In this document: piece by piece, positions 1 through 6,572 of the stretch
How the letters are laid out: the number at the start of each line of letters is the position of its first letter
Position numbering within the stretch: the first letter of the stretch is position 1
Source of the DNA: JBJXGF01 sp046153015
GTDB taxonomy: Bacteria > Actinomycetota > Acidimicrobiia > Acidimicrobiales > CAIXPF01
Reading direction: 5' to 3'
Length of the DNA stretch: 18,399 nt
Assembly (NCBI GenBank): GCA_046153015.1
Contig: JBJXGF010000299.1
Coordinates: 1 to 18,399 of the forward strand
Notes under the pieces: generated by a model
What the model was told of the DNA's origin: nothing
The model's input: the letters and a program-made list of their open reading frames with translations, nothing else
The model's database searches: none
Made by a program: the position numbers and the translations under genes

Positions 1-12
1 CCGCCAGCGGCG

Positions 13-213
13 TCAGGCGCCCTTCGGCGGCGAGCCGTCGGCCGTGCGCCCGGATGCGCCGCCGGGCGCCGGGTGGGGCGCGGCGTCGAGCCCGGCGGCG
101 TGCTGCTGCTTGGCGCGGCGGTTGGCCAGCGCCAGGAGCAGACCGATGACGAGCAGCGGCGCCGCCACGAGCAGGATCTCGTCCCAGCCGCCCTGGTGCG
201 CAAAGATCGCCAC
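13..213 (-). CDS. Small single-helix membrane protein (66 aa)
   Basis: Uncharacterised small protein. A short N-terminal segment with an AHQGGWDE motif (residues 5-12) is followed by one hydrophobic helix at about residues 12-30, then NRRAKQ and a proline/glycine/alanine-rich tail of about 30 residues. The basic residues after the helix suggest the tail lies in the cytoplasm. The GTG start at 213 is chosen because a TAACCT box lies 7 nt upstream, the leaderless arrangement seen across this window; the open frame continues upstream but that part is low-complexity arginine/proline. It is divergent from the NifU-like gene. The AHQGGWDE-plus-helix pattern resembles short actinobacterial hypothetical proteins I have seen, but no function can be given. 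Confidence 0.7.
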   Translation of the reverse strand: MAIFAHQGGWDEILLVAAPLLVIGLLLALANRRAKQQHAAGLDAAPHPAPGGASGRTADGSPPKGA

Positions 214-220
214 GGCAGGA

Positions 221-226
221 AGGTTA
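221..226 (-). promoter_or_regulatory. -10 box (TAACCT) of the small membrane protein gene
   Basis: TANNNT hexamer read on the minus strand, 7 nt before the GTG at 213, which implies a leaderless transcript. No convincing -35 was seen. Confidence 0.5.
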
Positions 227-320
227 CGCCCTGGGTCGGGCGTTGAACCCGTCGGAGGCGGCGGGCCGCGGAGGTTTCGCCGCCGCCGGCGTCGTGCCAG
301 ACTGCCGGGCCGAATCAGCC

Positions 321-366
321 GGGACAATTCAGCGGGACAATTCAGCCGGGGACAACCGGGGACAAC
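321..366 (+). repeat. Four short direct repeats sharing GGGACAA upstream of the NifU-like gene
   Basis: GGGACAATTCAGC occurs twice in perfect tandem (321-333 and 334-346), followed by CGGGGACAAC twice in perfect tandem (347-356 and 357-366). GGGACAA therefore recurs at 321, 334, 349 and 359. The block ends 26 bp before the ATG at 393, inside the divergent spacer. It may be an operator array or the remains of repeat-bearing mobile DNA; the sequence alone does not decide. Confidence 0.75.
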
Positions 367-392
367 CCGGGGAAGGAGCGCCCGCAGCCGTC

Positions 393-698
393 ATGCGAGC
401 CCGAATCGAGAAGGTCATCCAGGTGATCCGGCCCGCCATCCAGGCCGACGCGGGCGACATCTTCCTGCGTGGGGTCGACGAGGAGACCGGGGTGGTCGAG
501 GTGGAGCTCGTCGGCGCCTGCGTGTCGTGCCCCGCCTCGACGGTGACGTTGCAGGCCGGGGTCGAGCGGATCCTCAAGGATCGCGTGCCGGGCGTGACCA
601 AGGTCGTGAACGTGGGCGAGACGCTGGAGGACATCGGCAGCACGCCGATGCGCAGCCCGTTCGCCCCGCCGGTCAGCGAGACGCCGGTCTCGCTCTGA
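393..698 (+). CDS. NifU C-terminal-domain Fe-S scaffold/carrier protein (101 aa)
   Basis: Stand-alone NifU C-terminal domain. This family assembles or carries Fe-S clusters in the cytoplasm, using a CxxC pair to hold a [4Fe-4S] cluster at a dimer interface. The sequence shows an N-terminal helix (about 1-17), the DAGDI segment (19-23) typical of the domain, a strand region with VEVELVGAC, and the CVSC pair (Cys43, Cys46) followed by helix PASTVTLQAGVERILK. The last 20 residues are a proline/serine tail outside the domain. ATG at 393 is preceded by GGAAGGAG (371-378), a rather long 14-nt spacing; the longer open frame upstream is repeat and low-complexity sequence. The MeaB gene begins 17 nt after the stop, so they are probably co-transcribed. 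The family assignment is firm; the client proteins are unknown. Confidence 0.9.
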   Translation: MRARIEKVIQVIRPAIQADAGDIFLRGVDEETGVVEVELVGACVSCPASTVTLQAGVERILKDRVPGVTKVVNVGETLEDIGSTPMRSPFAPPVSETPVSL

Positions 699-715
699 CG
701 AGGCCCCGCCCCACC

Positions 716-1678
716 GTGCGTCAGAACGACCCGTCGTCCCTGCTCGCTGCAGCGCGGGCCGGCGAGCGCCGCGCCCTGGCCCGGCTGCTCTCGCTCGTGG
801 AGCAGGGCGGCGCGCCGGCCCGGGAGGTGGGGCGGCTGGCCTACCCGCTCGGCGGGGCGGCCTACACCGTGGGGATCACCGGCGCCCCCGGCGCCGGCAA
901 GTCGACCTTGACCTCGGCGCTGATCGGCGAGCTCCGGGTCGAGGGCCTGGAGGTGGCGGTGCTCGCCATCGACCCCTCCTCGCCCTTCTCGGGCGGCGCG
1001 ATCCTCGGCGACCGGGTGCGGATGGGCGACCACGCGCTCGACGACGGCGTGTTCATCCGCTCGATGGCCACCCGCGGCCACCTCGGCGGCCTCGCCCTCG
1101 CCGCGCCCGAGGCGGTGCGGGTGCTCGACGCGGTCGGCCGGAAGTGGGTCCTGCTCGAGACGGTGGGCGTCGGCCAAGTCGAGGTCGAGGTGGCCGAGGC
1201 CACCGACACGACCGTGGTGGTGGTGAACCCGGGCTGGGGGGACGCCGTCCAGGCGAACAAGGCCGGGCTCATGGAGATCGCCGACGTCTTCGTGATCAAC
1301 AAGGCCGACCGCCCCGGGGTGAACGACACCCGCCGCGACCTCGAGCAGATGCTCGACCTCGCCCCGCACCGCGCCGACGGCGTGGATTGGCGGCCCCCGA
1401 TCGTGGCCACGGTGGCCTCCGACGCGAAGGGCGTCGACGAGCTGTGGCGCACGATCGGCGCCCATCGCGCCCACCTCGAGGCCACCGGCCGCCTCGCCGG
1501 GAAGCGGGCCGATCGGCTCGACCGGGAGCTGCGCCAGATCATCGCCGAGCGCCTCCAGGAGCGGGCCGACCAGCTGTGCGCGTCACCGGAGTTCGAGCGG
1601 CGGGCCGCTCAGGTGCTGGCCCGCGCCATCGATCCGTGGACCGCCGCCGACGAGGTGCTGCGCGCGGTCGGCGCCTGA
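716..1678 (+). CDS. meaB: MeaB/ArgK-type P-loop GTPase (G3E family, 320 aa)
   Basis: Cytoplasmic GTPase of the MeaB/ArgK group, which protects and loads adenosylcobalamin-dependent mutases such as methylmalonyl-CoA mutase. Visible motifs are Walker A GAPGAGKS (56-63), the DPSSPFSGG stretch (86-94), IRSMATRGHLGGLA (114-127), ETVGVGQ (148-154) as the switch/Walker B region, and the guanine-specificity motif NKAD (195-198). About 320 residues is normal for the family. GTG at 716 is chosen because family homology begins just after it; the same frame stays open upstream but overlaps the NifU-like gene. No mutase gene is visible in the window, so the partner is inferred from family knowledge. Older annotations call such proteins LAO/AO transport ATPases, which is misleading. 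Confidence 0.92.
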   Translation: MRQNDPSSLLAAARAGERRALARLLSLVEQGGAPAREVGRLAYPLGGAAYTVGITGAPGAGKSTLTSALIGELRVEGLEVAVLAIDPSSPFSGGAILGDRVRMGDHALDDGVFIRSMATRGHLGGLALAAPEAVRVLDAVGRKWVLLETVGVGQVEVEVAEATDTTVVVVNPGWGDAVQANKAGLMEIADVFVINKADRPGVNDTRRDLEQMLDLAPHRADGVDWRPPIVATVASDAKGVDELWRTIGAHRAHLEATGRLAGKRADRLDRELRQIIAERLQERADQLCASPEFERRAAQVLARAIDPWTAADEVLRAVGA

Positions 1679-1742
1679 CCAGACGGCGCTGCGCCCCGGC
1701 GCGGCCCCCGCCCTGTGCCCGGGGACGCTGTCGTCGAGGCTG

Positions 1743-1748
1743 TACGGT
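1743..1748 (+). promoter_or_regulatory. -10 box (TACGGT) of the rhomboid gene
   Basis: TANNNT hexamer ending 6 nt before the GTG at 1755. No Shine-Dalgarno sequence precedes that start, so a leaderless transcript is likely. The gene probably has its own promoter rather than reading through from meaB. Confidence 0.5.
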
Positions 1749-1754
1749 CAGGGC

Positions 1755-2606
1755 GTGGACTCGCCGGGCCTCACCGTCTGCTACCGCCACCGGGACACCC
1801 CGGCCGGGGTCACCTGCCAGCGGTGCAGCCGGCCGATCTGCCCGCAGTGCATGAACTCGGCGTCGGTCGGCTTCCAGTGCCCGGAGTGCGTGGCCGGCGC
1901 CACCAGCCGGGTCATCCGCTGGCAGCCCGGCCAGCTCACGCGGCCGGTGGTCGCCATGGCGCTTGTAGCGGTCAACGTGTTGGCCTACCTGTGGGGCGCC
2001 GCCCGGCCTGAGGGGCGCGACCTGTCGATCGACGGCGGGCTGATCGCCCGGGCGCAGTTCCGAGGGTCACCGATCGGGGTCGACGCCGGCGAGTGGTGGC
2101 GCCTCGTCACGTCGGGCTTCCTCCACGGCGGGCTCCTCCACCTCGGCTTCAACATGCTGCTGCTCTGGCAGCTCGGCTCGGTGCTCGAGCCTCGCCTGGG
2201 GCGGGTCCGCTTCGCGCTGCTCTACGGGGCGTCGCTGCTGGCCGGCTCGGCAGGGGTGCTGCTCCTCGACCCGGACCGCTTGACGATCGGCGCGTCGGGC
2301 GCGGTGTTCGGCCTCATGGCCGCCACCGCCCTGTACCAGCTCAGCCAGGGCATGAACCCGTGGCGGACCGGAATCGGCGGGCTGGTGCTGGTGAACCTGC
2401 TGCTCACGTTCGCGCTGCCTCGCGTGTCGATCGGGGGCCACCTCGGCGGCCTCGTCGGCGGTCTCCTGTGCGGGGCGGCCGTGTTCTACGGTCTCGAGCC
2501 CGGCCGACCCACCGCCCAGACCAGGACGGCCAGCGTCGGGGCGTTCGTGGCGATCGGCGTGGCCGCCGCCGCCATCAGCCTGTGGGCCGCCGGGCGGCCG
2601 GTCTAG
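1755..2606 (+). CDS. Rhomboid-family intramembrane serine protease with N-terminal zinc box (283 aa)
   Basis: Membrane protease that cuts transmembrane segments of other proteins within the bilayer. Residues 9-45 form a B-box-like zinc module with candidate ligands Cys9, His12, Cys21, Cys24, Cys29, Cys32, Cys42 and Cys45. The rhomboid domain follows: first helix about 64-80, then WWRLVTSGFLHGG (114-126), HLGFNM (129-134, with the oxyanion-hole Asn133), the catalytic serine in GASG (Ser181), and the catalytic histidine in GGHLGG (His229). A last helix lies at about 261-278. GTG at 1755 keeps the zinc box intact and is 6 nt after TACGGT. The zinc-box plus rhomboid layout is common in actinobacteria. 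The substrate is unknown. It converges with the SRPBCC gene, with only 7 bp between the stops. Confidence 0.92.
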   Translation: MDSPGLTVCYRHRDTPAGVTCQRCSRPICPQCMNSASVGFQCPECVAGATSRVIRWQPGQLTRPVVAMALVAVNVLAYLWGAARPEGRDLSIDGGLIARAQFRGSPIGVDAGEWWRLVTSGFLHGGLLHLGFNMLLLWQLGSVLEPRLGRVRFALLYGASLLAGSAGVLLLDPDRLTIGASGAVFGLMAATALYQLSQGMNPWRTGIGGLVLVNLLLTFALPRVSIGGHLGGLVGGLLCGAAVFYGLEPGRPTAQTRTASVGAFVAIGVAAAAISLWAAGRPV

Positions 2607-2613
2607 CCGAGTA

Positions 2614-3060
2614 CTAGCCGGCGGCCGCCTCCACCTGGGCGCGCAGCGCCTGCAGGTTGCGCCGCCAGATCCACCCGAAGACCGGGCGAGCGGCCCGGGC
2701 GCCGGCCCGGCCGCCGAGCCACCACGGGAACTCCAGCTCCTCCTCCCACTCGAACAGCGTGCCCTGGCCCGCCGGGGAGAGCGTGAAGCGGCCGCTCCCG
2801 GTGACGGCGCCGATGTGGCGCACGCCCATCACCCGCGGCGGATCCCACTCGGTGATCTCCATGAGGTCGGTGAGCTGCAGGGGACCGACCCGCGTGTCGC
2901 ACTCGAAGCGCAGGCCTACCCGCGGCTCGGGGTCCATCGGCAGCAGGCGGATGGCCCGGGCGTCCTGCATCCACTCGACGTGGGACTCGACGCGTTCCAC
3001 CGCCCGCCACACCGCCGCCGGCTCGGCGGCGATCAGCACCCGCACGCATATGCTGCTCAC
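2614..3060 (-). CDS. SRPBCC-superfamily (polyketide cyclase/START-like) protein (148 aa)
   Basis: Single START-like helix-grip domain, a fold that holds a hydrophobic ligand in a cavity. The pattern is an N-terminal strand and VRVLIAAEPAAVWRAVERVESHVEW (split by the first helix), LRFECDTRVGPLQLTDLMEI strands, then EWEEELEFPW and a long C-terminal helix (about 124-146), as in polyketide cyclase/dehydrase relatives. Cytoplasmic; no signal peptide. GTG at 3060 sits 7 nt after a TAGCAT box, which fixes the start; the upstream open frame is divergent spacer. It is divergent from the phosphatase-fold gene and convergent with the rhomboid gene. The ligand and role are unknown. Confidence 0.82.
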   Translation of the reverse strand: MSSICVRVLIAAEPAAVWRAVERVESHVEWMQDARAIRLLPMDPEPRVGLRFECDTRVGPLQLTDLMEITEWDPPRVMGVRHIGAVTGSGRFTLSPAGQGTLFEWEEELEFPWWLGGRAGARAARPVFGWIWRRNLQALRAQVEAAAG

Positions 3061-3067
3061 CGCCCTG

Positions 3068-3073
3068 ATGCTA
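3068..3073 (-). promoter_or_regulatory. -10 box (TAGCAT) of the SRPBCC gene
   Basis: TANNNT hexamer on the minus strand, 7 nt before the GTG at 3060; leaderless arrangement. Confidence 0.5.
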
Positions 3074-3136
3074 CGGGCCTGGCGTCGCGCCGATCGCCTC
3101 ATCGCGTTGGGGAAATGGCCGCTGTACAACCCGGCG

Positions 3137-4033
3137 ATGACCACCGCGCGCGCAGCAGAGGAGCTCGACGGCTTGGTGGAGGCGCTGACCGCCGTCGGCC
3201 GCCGGGTCCGCAGCGGGGTGCGGGGAGCGGCGGCCACCCAGGCCCGCCGCGGGTCGCCCCGCCCCGGCGACGGCTACGCGTTCCTCGACCGGGCGGAGCG
3301 CATCCTGCGCGAGACGATGAACATGGTCGGCGCCCGCTGGCCGGGGTGCCTGGTGCTCGACGGCCGGGAGGAGCCGGCCCCGGTGGGCGGCGGCGGCCCC
3401 TGGACCTACCTCGCCTCCCCGCTGGACGGGGCGCTCGCCTTCGCCGCCGGCAAGCAGAGCGCCTGGGTGCTGCTGGGCGTGGGCCGCCACGCCCGCACGC
3501 TCGACGAGCTGACCGCGTCGGTGGTGGTGGAGGTGCCGCTGCCCAAGGCCGTGCTCGGCCTCGTGGCCTCCGGGCGCGCCGGGCGCCTCGAGGCGGTCGA
3601 CGACGACCTGAGCGGCCGGGGCCTGTCCGCCGCCGTCCTGCTCGGCGCCCGGCGCGGCGGCGCGCTGCGCGACGGCTTCGTGTCGGTGATGCGGGCCGCG
3701 CCGGGGGCGCAGCAGGCCATCGCCGCCTGGCAGGACGCCCACCTGGACGGCTTGGCCGTGCTCGACGACCCCGGCCGTTCGGCCGGGGCGCTGCTGGTGG
3801 GCCTGGCCGCCGGGGCCGACGCCGCGGTGTTCGACCCACGCCCGGTGCTCGCCCCCGGCGGCGCCGCCACCTACGCGCCCAGCCTGGCCGGCGTGGTGCT
3901 CGCCCGGGCGGCGGGCGCGCTGGTGGAGCGGTTCCCCGCCGGCGAGCTCGACGCGCCGCTCGACGCGGTGACCCCGATCGCCTGGGCCGGTTACGCCAAC
4001 GCCGAGGTCGCCGCCCGCCTGCGGCCCGGCTGA
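3137..4033 (+). CDS. Inositol-monophosphatase-fold protein with degenerate active site (298 aa)
   Basis: Resembles the inositol monophosphatase/FIG superfamily, Mg-dependent sugar-phosphate phosphatases. The layout fits: an N-terminal helix, LVLDGREE (73-79, place of the metal-binding glutamate), YLASPLDGALAF (91-102, place of the DPIDGT motif) and GLAAGADAAVFDP then AGVVLARAAGA (222-261, the C-terminal half). Active-site changes are visible: the first aspartate of DxxDG is Ser94, the following threonine position is alanine, and the WD motif that supplies the last metal ligand is missing near residues 244-250. The protein may therefore be non-catalytic or use another chemistry. ATG at 3137 lies 7 nt after TACAAC, a near match to the window's -10 pattern; the longer open frame upstream overlaps the SRPBCC gene antisense. 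The fold call is moderate; the activity is unknown. Confidence 0.72.
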   Translation: MTTARAAEELDGLVEALTAVGRRVRSGVRGAAATQARRGSPRPGDGYAFLDRAERILRETMNMVGARWPGCLVLDGREEPAPVGGGGPWTYLASPLDGALAFAAGKQSAWVLLGVGRHARTLDELTASVVVEVPLPKAVLGLVASGRAGRLEAVDDDLSGRGLSAAVLLGARRGGALRDGFVSVMRAAPGAQQAIAAWQDAHLDGLAVLDDPGRSAGALLVGLAAGADAAVFDPRPVLAPGGAATYAPSLAGVVLARAAGALVERFPAGELDAPLDAVTPIAWAGYANAEVAARLRPG

Positions 4034-4039
4034 GCCGGA

Positions 4040-4058
4040 CCGGGCCGAGCCGGCCCGG
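4040..4058. terminator. Hairpin between convergent genes (candidate bidirectional terminator)
   Basis: CCGGGCC (4040-4046) pairs perfectly with GGCCCGG (4052-4058) around a 5-nt loop. It fills the 28-bp gap between two converging stops. There is no T-tract, as is usual in GC-rich actinobacteria. Confidence 0.5.
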
Positions 4059-4061
4059 GGG

Positions 4062-5000
4062 TCAGGCCCACTGCTGGCGGAACGGGAACAGGAACCGGTC
4101 GGCCACGAGCGTGAGGAAGCGCCGGGCGTGGTCGAAGCCGTCGGCCACCTCCGAGAGCAGGCGCCGGGAGCCGGGCAGGGGAGCGGAGCTGGCTGCGGCG
4201 CGGTACCAGCGCGGCCCCAGGTAGCCGAGCAGGCCGCCGATCCCGCGGTCGCCCACCAGCGCGCCGAGCTCGTCCCTCGTCGGCGCGCCCCCGCTGCCCG
4301 CGGGCAGCGAACGCACCAGCCGCTCCACCTCGATCGGGTGCGCGGCGCGGCGGGCGGTGTGGTCGGGGAACACGCCGGTCATGAACAGCGCTAAGTCGCC
4401 GAGGCGGCGGTACACGCCGCTGTGCTCCTCCTCGGGGAGCACCTCGAGCAGCCCGGCGAGGCGCGCCGGGTCGAGCTCGCTGAAGCGCCGCCGCTGCCAG
4501 CGCTGCCCGCGTTGCACCCAGATCGGGCCGCTGCGCACCTTGGTGTAGGACGCCAGGTGCTCGACGAGGAACAGCCGCCGCCACGGATCGACGCAGAACT
4601 CCCGGACGCCGGCGGTGTCGAAGACCGGGATCCGCCGGTGCGGTCCGATCCGCTCCTCGATGAACTGGCGGGTGAACAGGTCGATCACGCCGCGGTTGAC
4701 GGCCACGGCGAACACGAGGAACGGCGACACCCGGGCCAGCAGCTCGGCCTGCTCCAGCGCGCCCTCGGGGGCGGCGACGGTCTCCGGGCCGGCCAACAGG
4801 CCCGCCGAGCCGAACAGACGCTCGAAGGTGGCGTCGTCGTTGAGCGCGGCCTCGACCCGGCTCGGGTCGGCGGCGAACCACGCCCGGGCCTCGTCGTCGC
4901 TCGCGGCGCTCCGGCCCGCGGCGACGGCGAGCACCGAGAGGTCGGCGCCGCCCAGCAGCTCGAGGTACCGCGCTCCGGGTGGGAGCGAGGGTGACACCAT
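4062..5000 (-). CDS. Uncharacterised protein, predicted soluble and mostly helical (312 aa)
   Basis: I do not recognise this family. It has no signal peptide and no clear membrane helix; the most hydrophobic stretch is SPFLVFAVAVNRGVIDLF (92-109). Distinct conserved-looking segments are VFDTAGVREFCVDPWRR (126-142), RSGPIWVQ (156-163), RRFSELD (171-177) and GVYRRLGDLALFMTGVFPDH (195-214), which look like a designed core rather than a chance frame. Only one cysteine is present (Cys136). The ATG at 5000 is 6 nt after a TACCCT box, so the start is well supported and the transcript is probably leaderless. It converges with the phosphatase-fold gene. The kinase-LLM gene ends 62 bp upstream on the same strand but is probably a separate unit. 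The gene is convincing as coding; its function is unknown. Confidence 0.78.
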   Translation of the reverse strand: MVSPSLPPGARYLELLGGADLSVLAVAAGRSAASDDEARAWFAADPSRVEAALNDDATFERLFGSAGLLAGPETVAAPEGALEQAELLARVSPFLVFAVAVNRGVIDLFTRQFIEERIGPHRRIPVFDTAGVREFCVDPWRRLFLVEHLASYTKVRSGPIWVQRGQRWQRRRFSELDPARLAGLLEVLPEEEHSGVYRRLGDLALFMTGVFPDHTARRAAHPIEVERLVRSLPAGSGGAPTRDELGALVGDRGIGGLLGYLGPRWYRAAASSAPLPGSRRLLSEVADGFDHARRFLTLVADRFLFPFRQQWA

Positions 5001-5006
5001 GGGGAA

Positions 5007-5012
5007 AGGGTA
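5007..5012 (-). promoter_or_regulatory. -10 box (TACCCT) of the 312-aa protein gene
   Basis: TANNNT hexamer on the minus strand, 6 nt before the ATG at 5000; leaderless arrangement. Confidence 0.55.
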
Positions 5013-5062
5013 GCGAGCGCCGGGCGGCCGCGGCGGCTCGAATCGCCGCGGCGCACCGGGAG

Positions 5063-6556
5063 CTACCGGGCGAACGCGGCGATGACCTCGGCGAAGCGCT
5101 CGAGGGGCTCGTCGCTCGACAGGTCGGGGAAGCTCACGATCGCCTGGGCGACGCCGGCCTCGGCCAGGCCCCGGAAGCGGCCGACGTGCTCGGCGACGGT
5201 GCCCGCATGCTGCGCCTCGGCGAAGCGCGCCGCGCTCACCCGCGGCGGCCGCAGGCGCTCCACCAGGCGCTCCAGCCCGGCCCGGTCGCCGCCCACCAGC
5301 ACCCGCCCGAGCTGGGTTATCTCGACCTCGGCGGGGTCGCGGCCCTGGTCCCGGCAGTGCTCGGCCAGCACCGCCGCCTTGTGCGCCACCACCTCGGCCT
5401 CGCCGAAGAGGTTGCAGGCGTCGGCGTGACGGGCGGCGAGGCGCAGCGTGCGCCGCTCACCCGAGCCGCCGACGAGGATCGGTATGCGCGCCTGGATGGG
5501 CCGGGGGTAGCACATCGCCTCGGCCACCGTGAGCGTGCGGCCCTCGAAGCGAGGCGCGCCGGGGCCCCACATGAGCGGCAGCAGCTCCAGGGCGTCCTCG
5601 AGCAGCTCGTAGCGGCGGCGCAGCGGCGGGAACTCGAAGCCGTAGGCGCGGTGCTCCCGCTCGAACCAGGCGGCGCCGAGGCCGGCGACGGCCCGCCCGC
5701 CCGAGAGCACGTCGAGGGTGGCGACGATCTTCGCCAGGTGCGCCGGGTTGCGGTAGGTCACCCCGGTCACGAGCGTGCCGATCCGCACGTGTCGGGTGGC
5801 GGCGGCTAGGAACCCGAGGGTGGTGTAGCTGTCGAGCATGTCGTGCCACGCTGGGCCGGCCGGCGGGATCTGCAGGTGGTGGTCCATCACCCAGAGCGAG
5901 GCGAAGCCGGCCTCCTCGGCGCCGGCGGCCACCGCCCGCAGGCGGCCGGCGATCTCGGCCGGCCCACCGGGCCAGGTGAACGAGTCGATCTGCAGGCCGA
6001 ACCGCATGCCGGTCGGGTCCTCCTCCTGACGGCGGGCGAGGGCGGGCGCGTCGAGCATGGACGGGATCGTGCGCTCGACCGGTCCGGGGGCGGCCACCGC
6101 CCGCCACGCCTCCCGGTGGAGCCGCTCCTTCGTCTCGGCGAACGCCGCGAGCTGCGCGGTGAGCGCCTTGGCCGGCACCGGGCGGGGCCGGGCGGCGTTG
6201 CGGGCCCGGCAGAGCTTCGCCGGCGTGTCGAACACCACGGCGAACGCGTCCACACCGTGCCGGGCGGCCAGCTCGAGCCACCCGGCGCGGCGGACAGGGT
6301 CCGAACCGAGCGTGTCGACCACGGTGGTGAGCCGGCGGGCCAGGCGCTTGGCCACGAGCAGCTCGAGCAGCTCGAAGGCGTCGGCGCCGGCTCGCGGGTC
6401 GTCCTCGCCGTCGCCGACCATGGCCCGCAGCCGGTCGCTCGACACCACCGCCGCCGGGGGGAAGTTGGCGTCGGCCCAGGTGGTCTTGCCCGCTCCCGCC
6501 GGGCCGACCAGCACCACCAGGCAGGGGTCGGGCAGCCGCACGGCCGGGCCGTTCAC
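5063..6556 (-). CDS. Fusion: polynucleotide-kinase-like P-loop ATPase + F420-dependent LLM-class oxidoreductase (497 aa)
   Basis: Two domains in one frame. Residues about 11-165 are a P-loop kinase-like domain: Walker A GPAGAGKTT (18-26), SSDRLR (39-44) as in polynucleotide-kinase-like enzymes, VVDTLGSDP (79-87), AVVFDTP (106-112) and CRARNAARPRPVP (116-128, an arginine-rich lid). After a linker (about 166-183) comes a luciferase-like monooxygenase TIM barrel (184-497): GLQIDSF (187-193), GFASLWVMDHH (217-227), RIGTLVTGVTYRNPAHLAK (258-276), LSGGRAVAGLGAAWFEREH (284-302) and ILVGGSGE (360-367). The second half matches the Rv1855c-like group of F420-dependent oxidoreductases. Met184 could serve as an internal start for a stand-alone LLM protein. 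GTG at 6556 is 16 nt after the amidase stop, so the two are likely one transcript. Substrates of both domains are unknown. Confidence 0.88.
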   Translation of the reverse strand: MNGPAVRLPDPCLVVLVGPAGAGKTTWADANFPPAAVVSSDRLRAMVGDGEDDPRAGADAFELLELLVAKRLARRLTTVVDTLGSDPVRRAGWLELAARHGVDAFAVVFDTPAKLCRARNAARPRPVPAKALTAQLAAFAETKERLHREAWRAVAAPGPVERTIPSMLDAPALARRQEEDPTGMRFGLQIDSFTWPGGPAEIAGRLRAVAAGAEEAGFASLWVMDHHLQIPPAGPAWHDMLDSYTTLGFLAAATRHVRIGTLVTGVTYRNPAHLAKIVATLDVLSGGRAVAGLGAAWFEREHRAYGFEFPPLRRRYELLEDALELLPLMWGPGAPRFEGRTLTVAEAMCYPRPIQARIPILVGGSGERRTLRLAARHADACNLFGEAEVVAHKAAVLAEHCRDQGRDPAEVEITQLGRVLVGGDRAGLERLVERLRPPRVSAARFAEAQHAGTVAEHVGRFRGLAEAGVAQAIVSFPDLSSDEPLERFAEVIAAFAR

Positions 6557-6572
6557 TGCGGCGAGGCGCGGC

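Noticed and set aside
321..366. CRISPR array
   Set aside because: The units are 10-13 bp in direct tandem with no spacers, and no cas gene is nearby.
44..715. Long N-terminal extension of the MeaB frame
   Set aside because: The frame stays open only because of high GC; it overlaps the NifU-like gene and is arginine/glycine low-complexity. Family homology begins at the GTG at 716.
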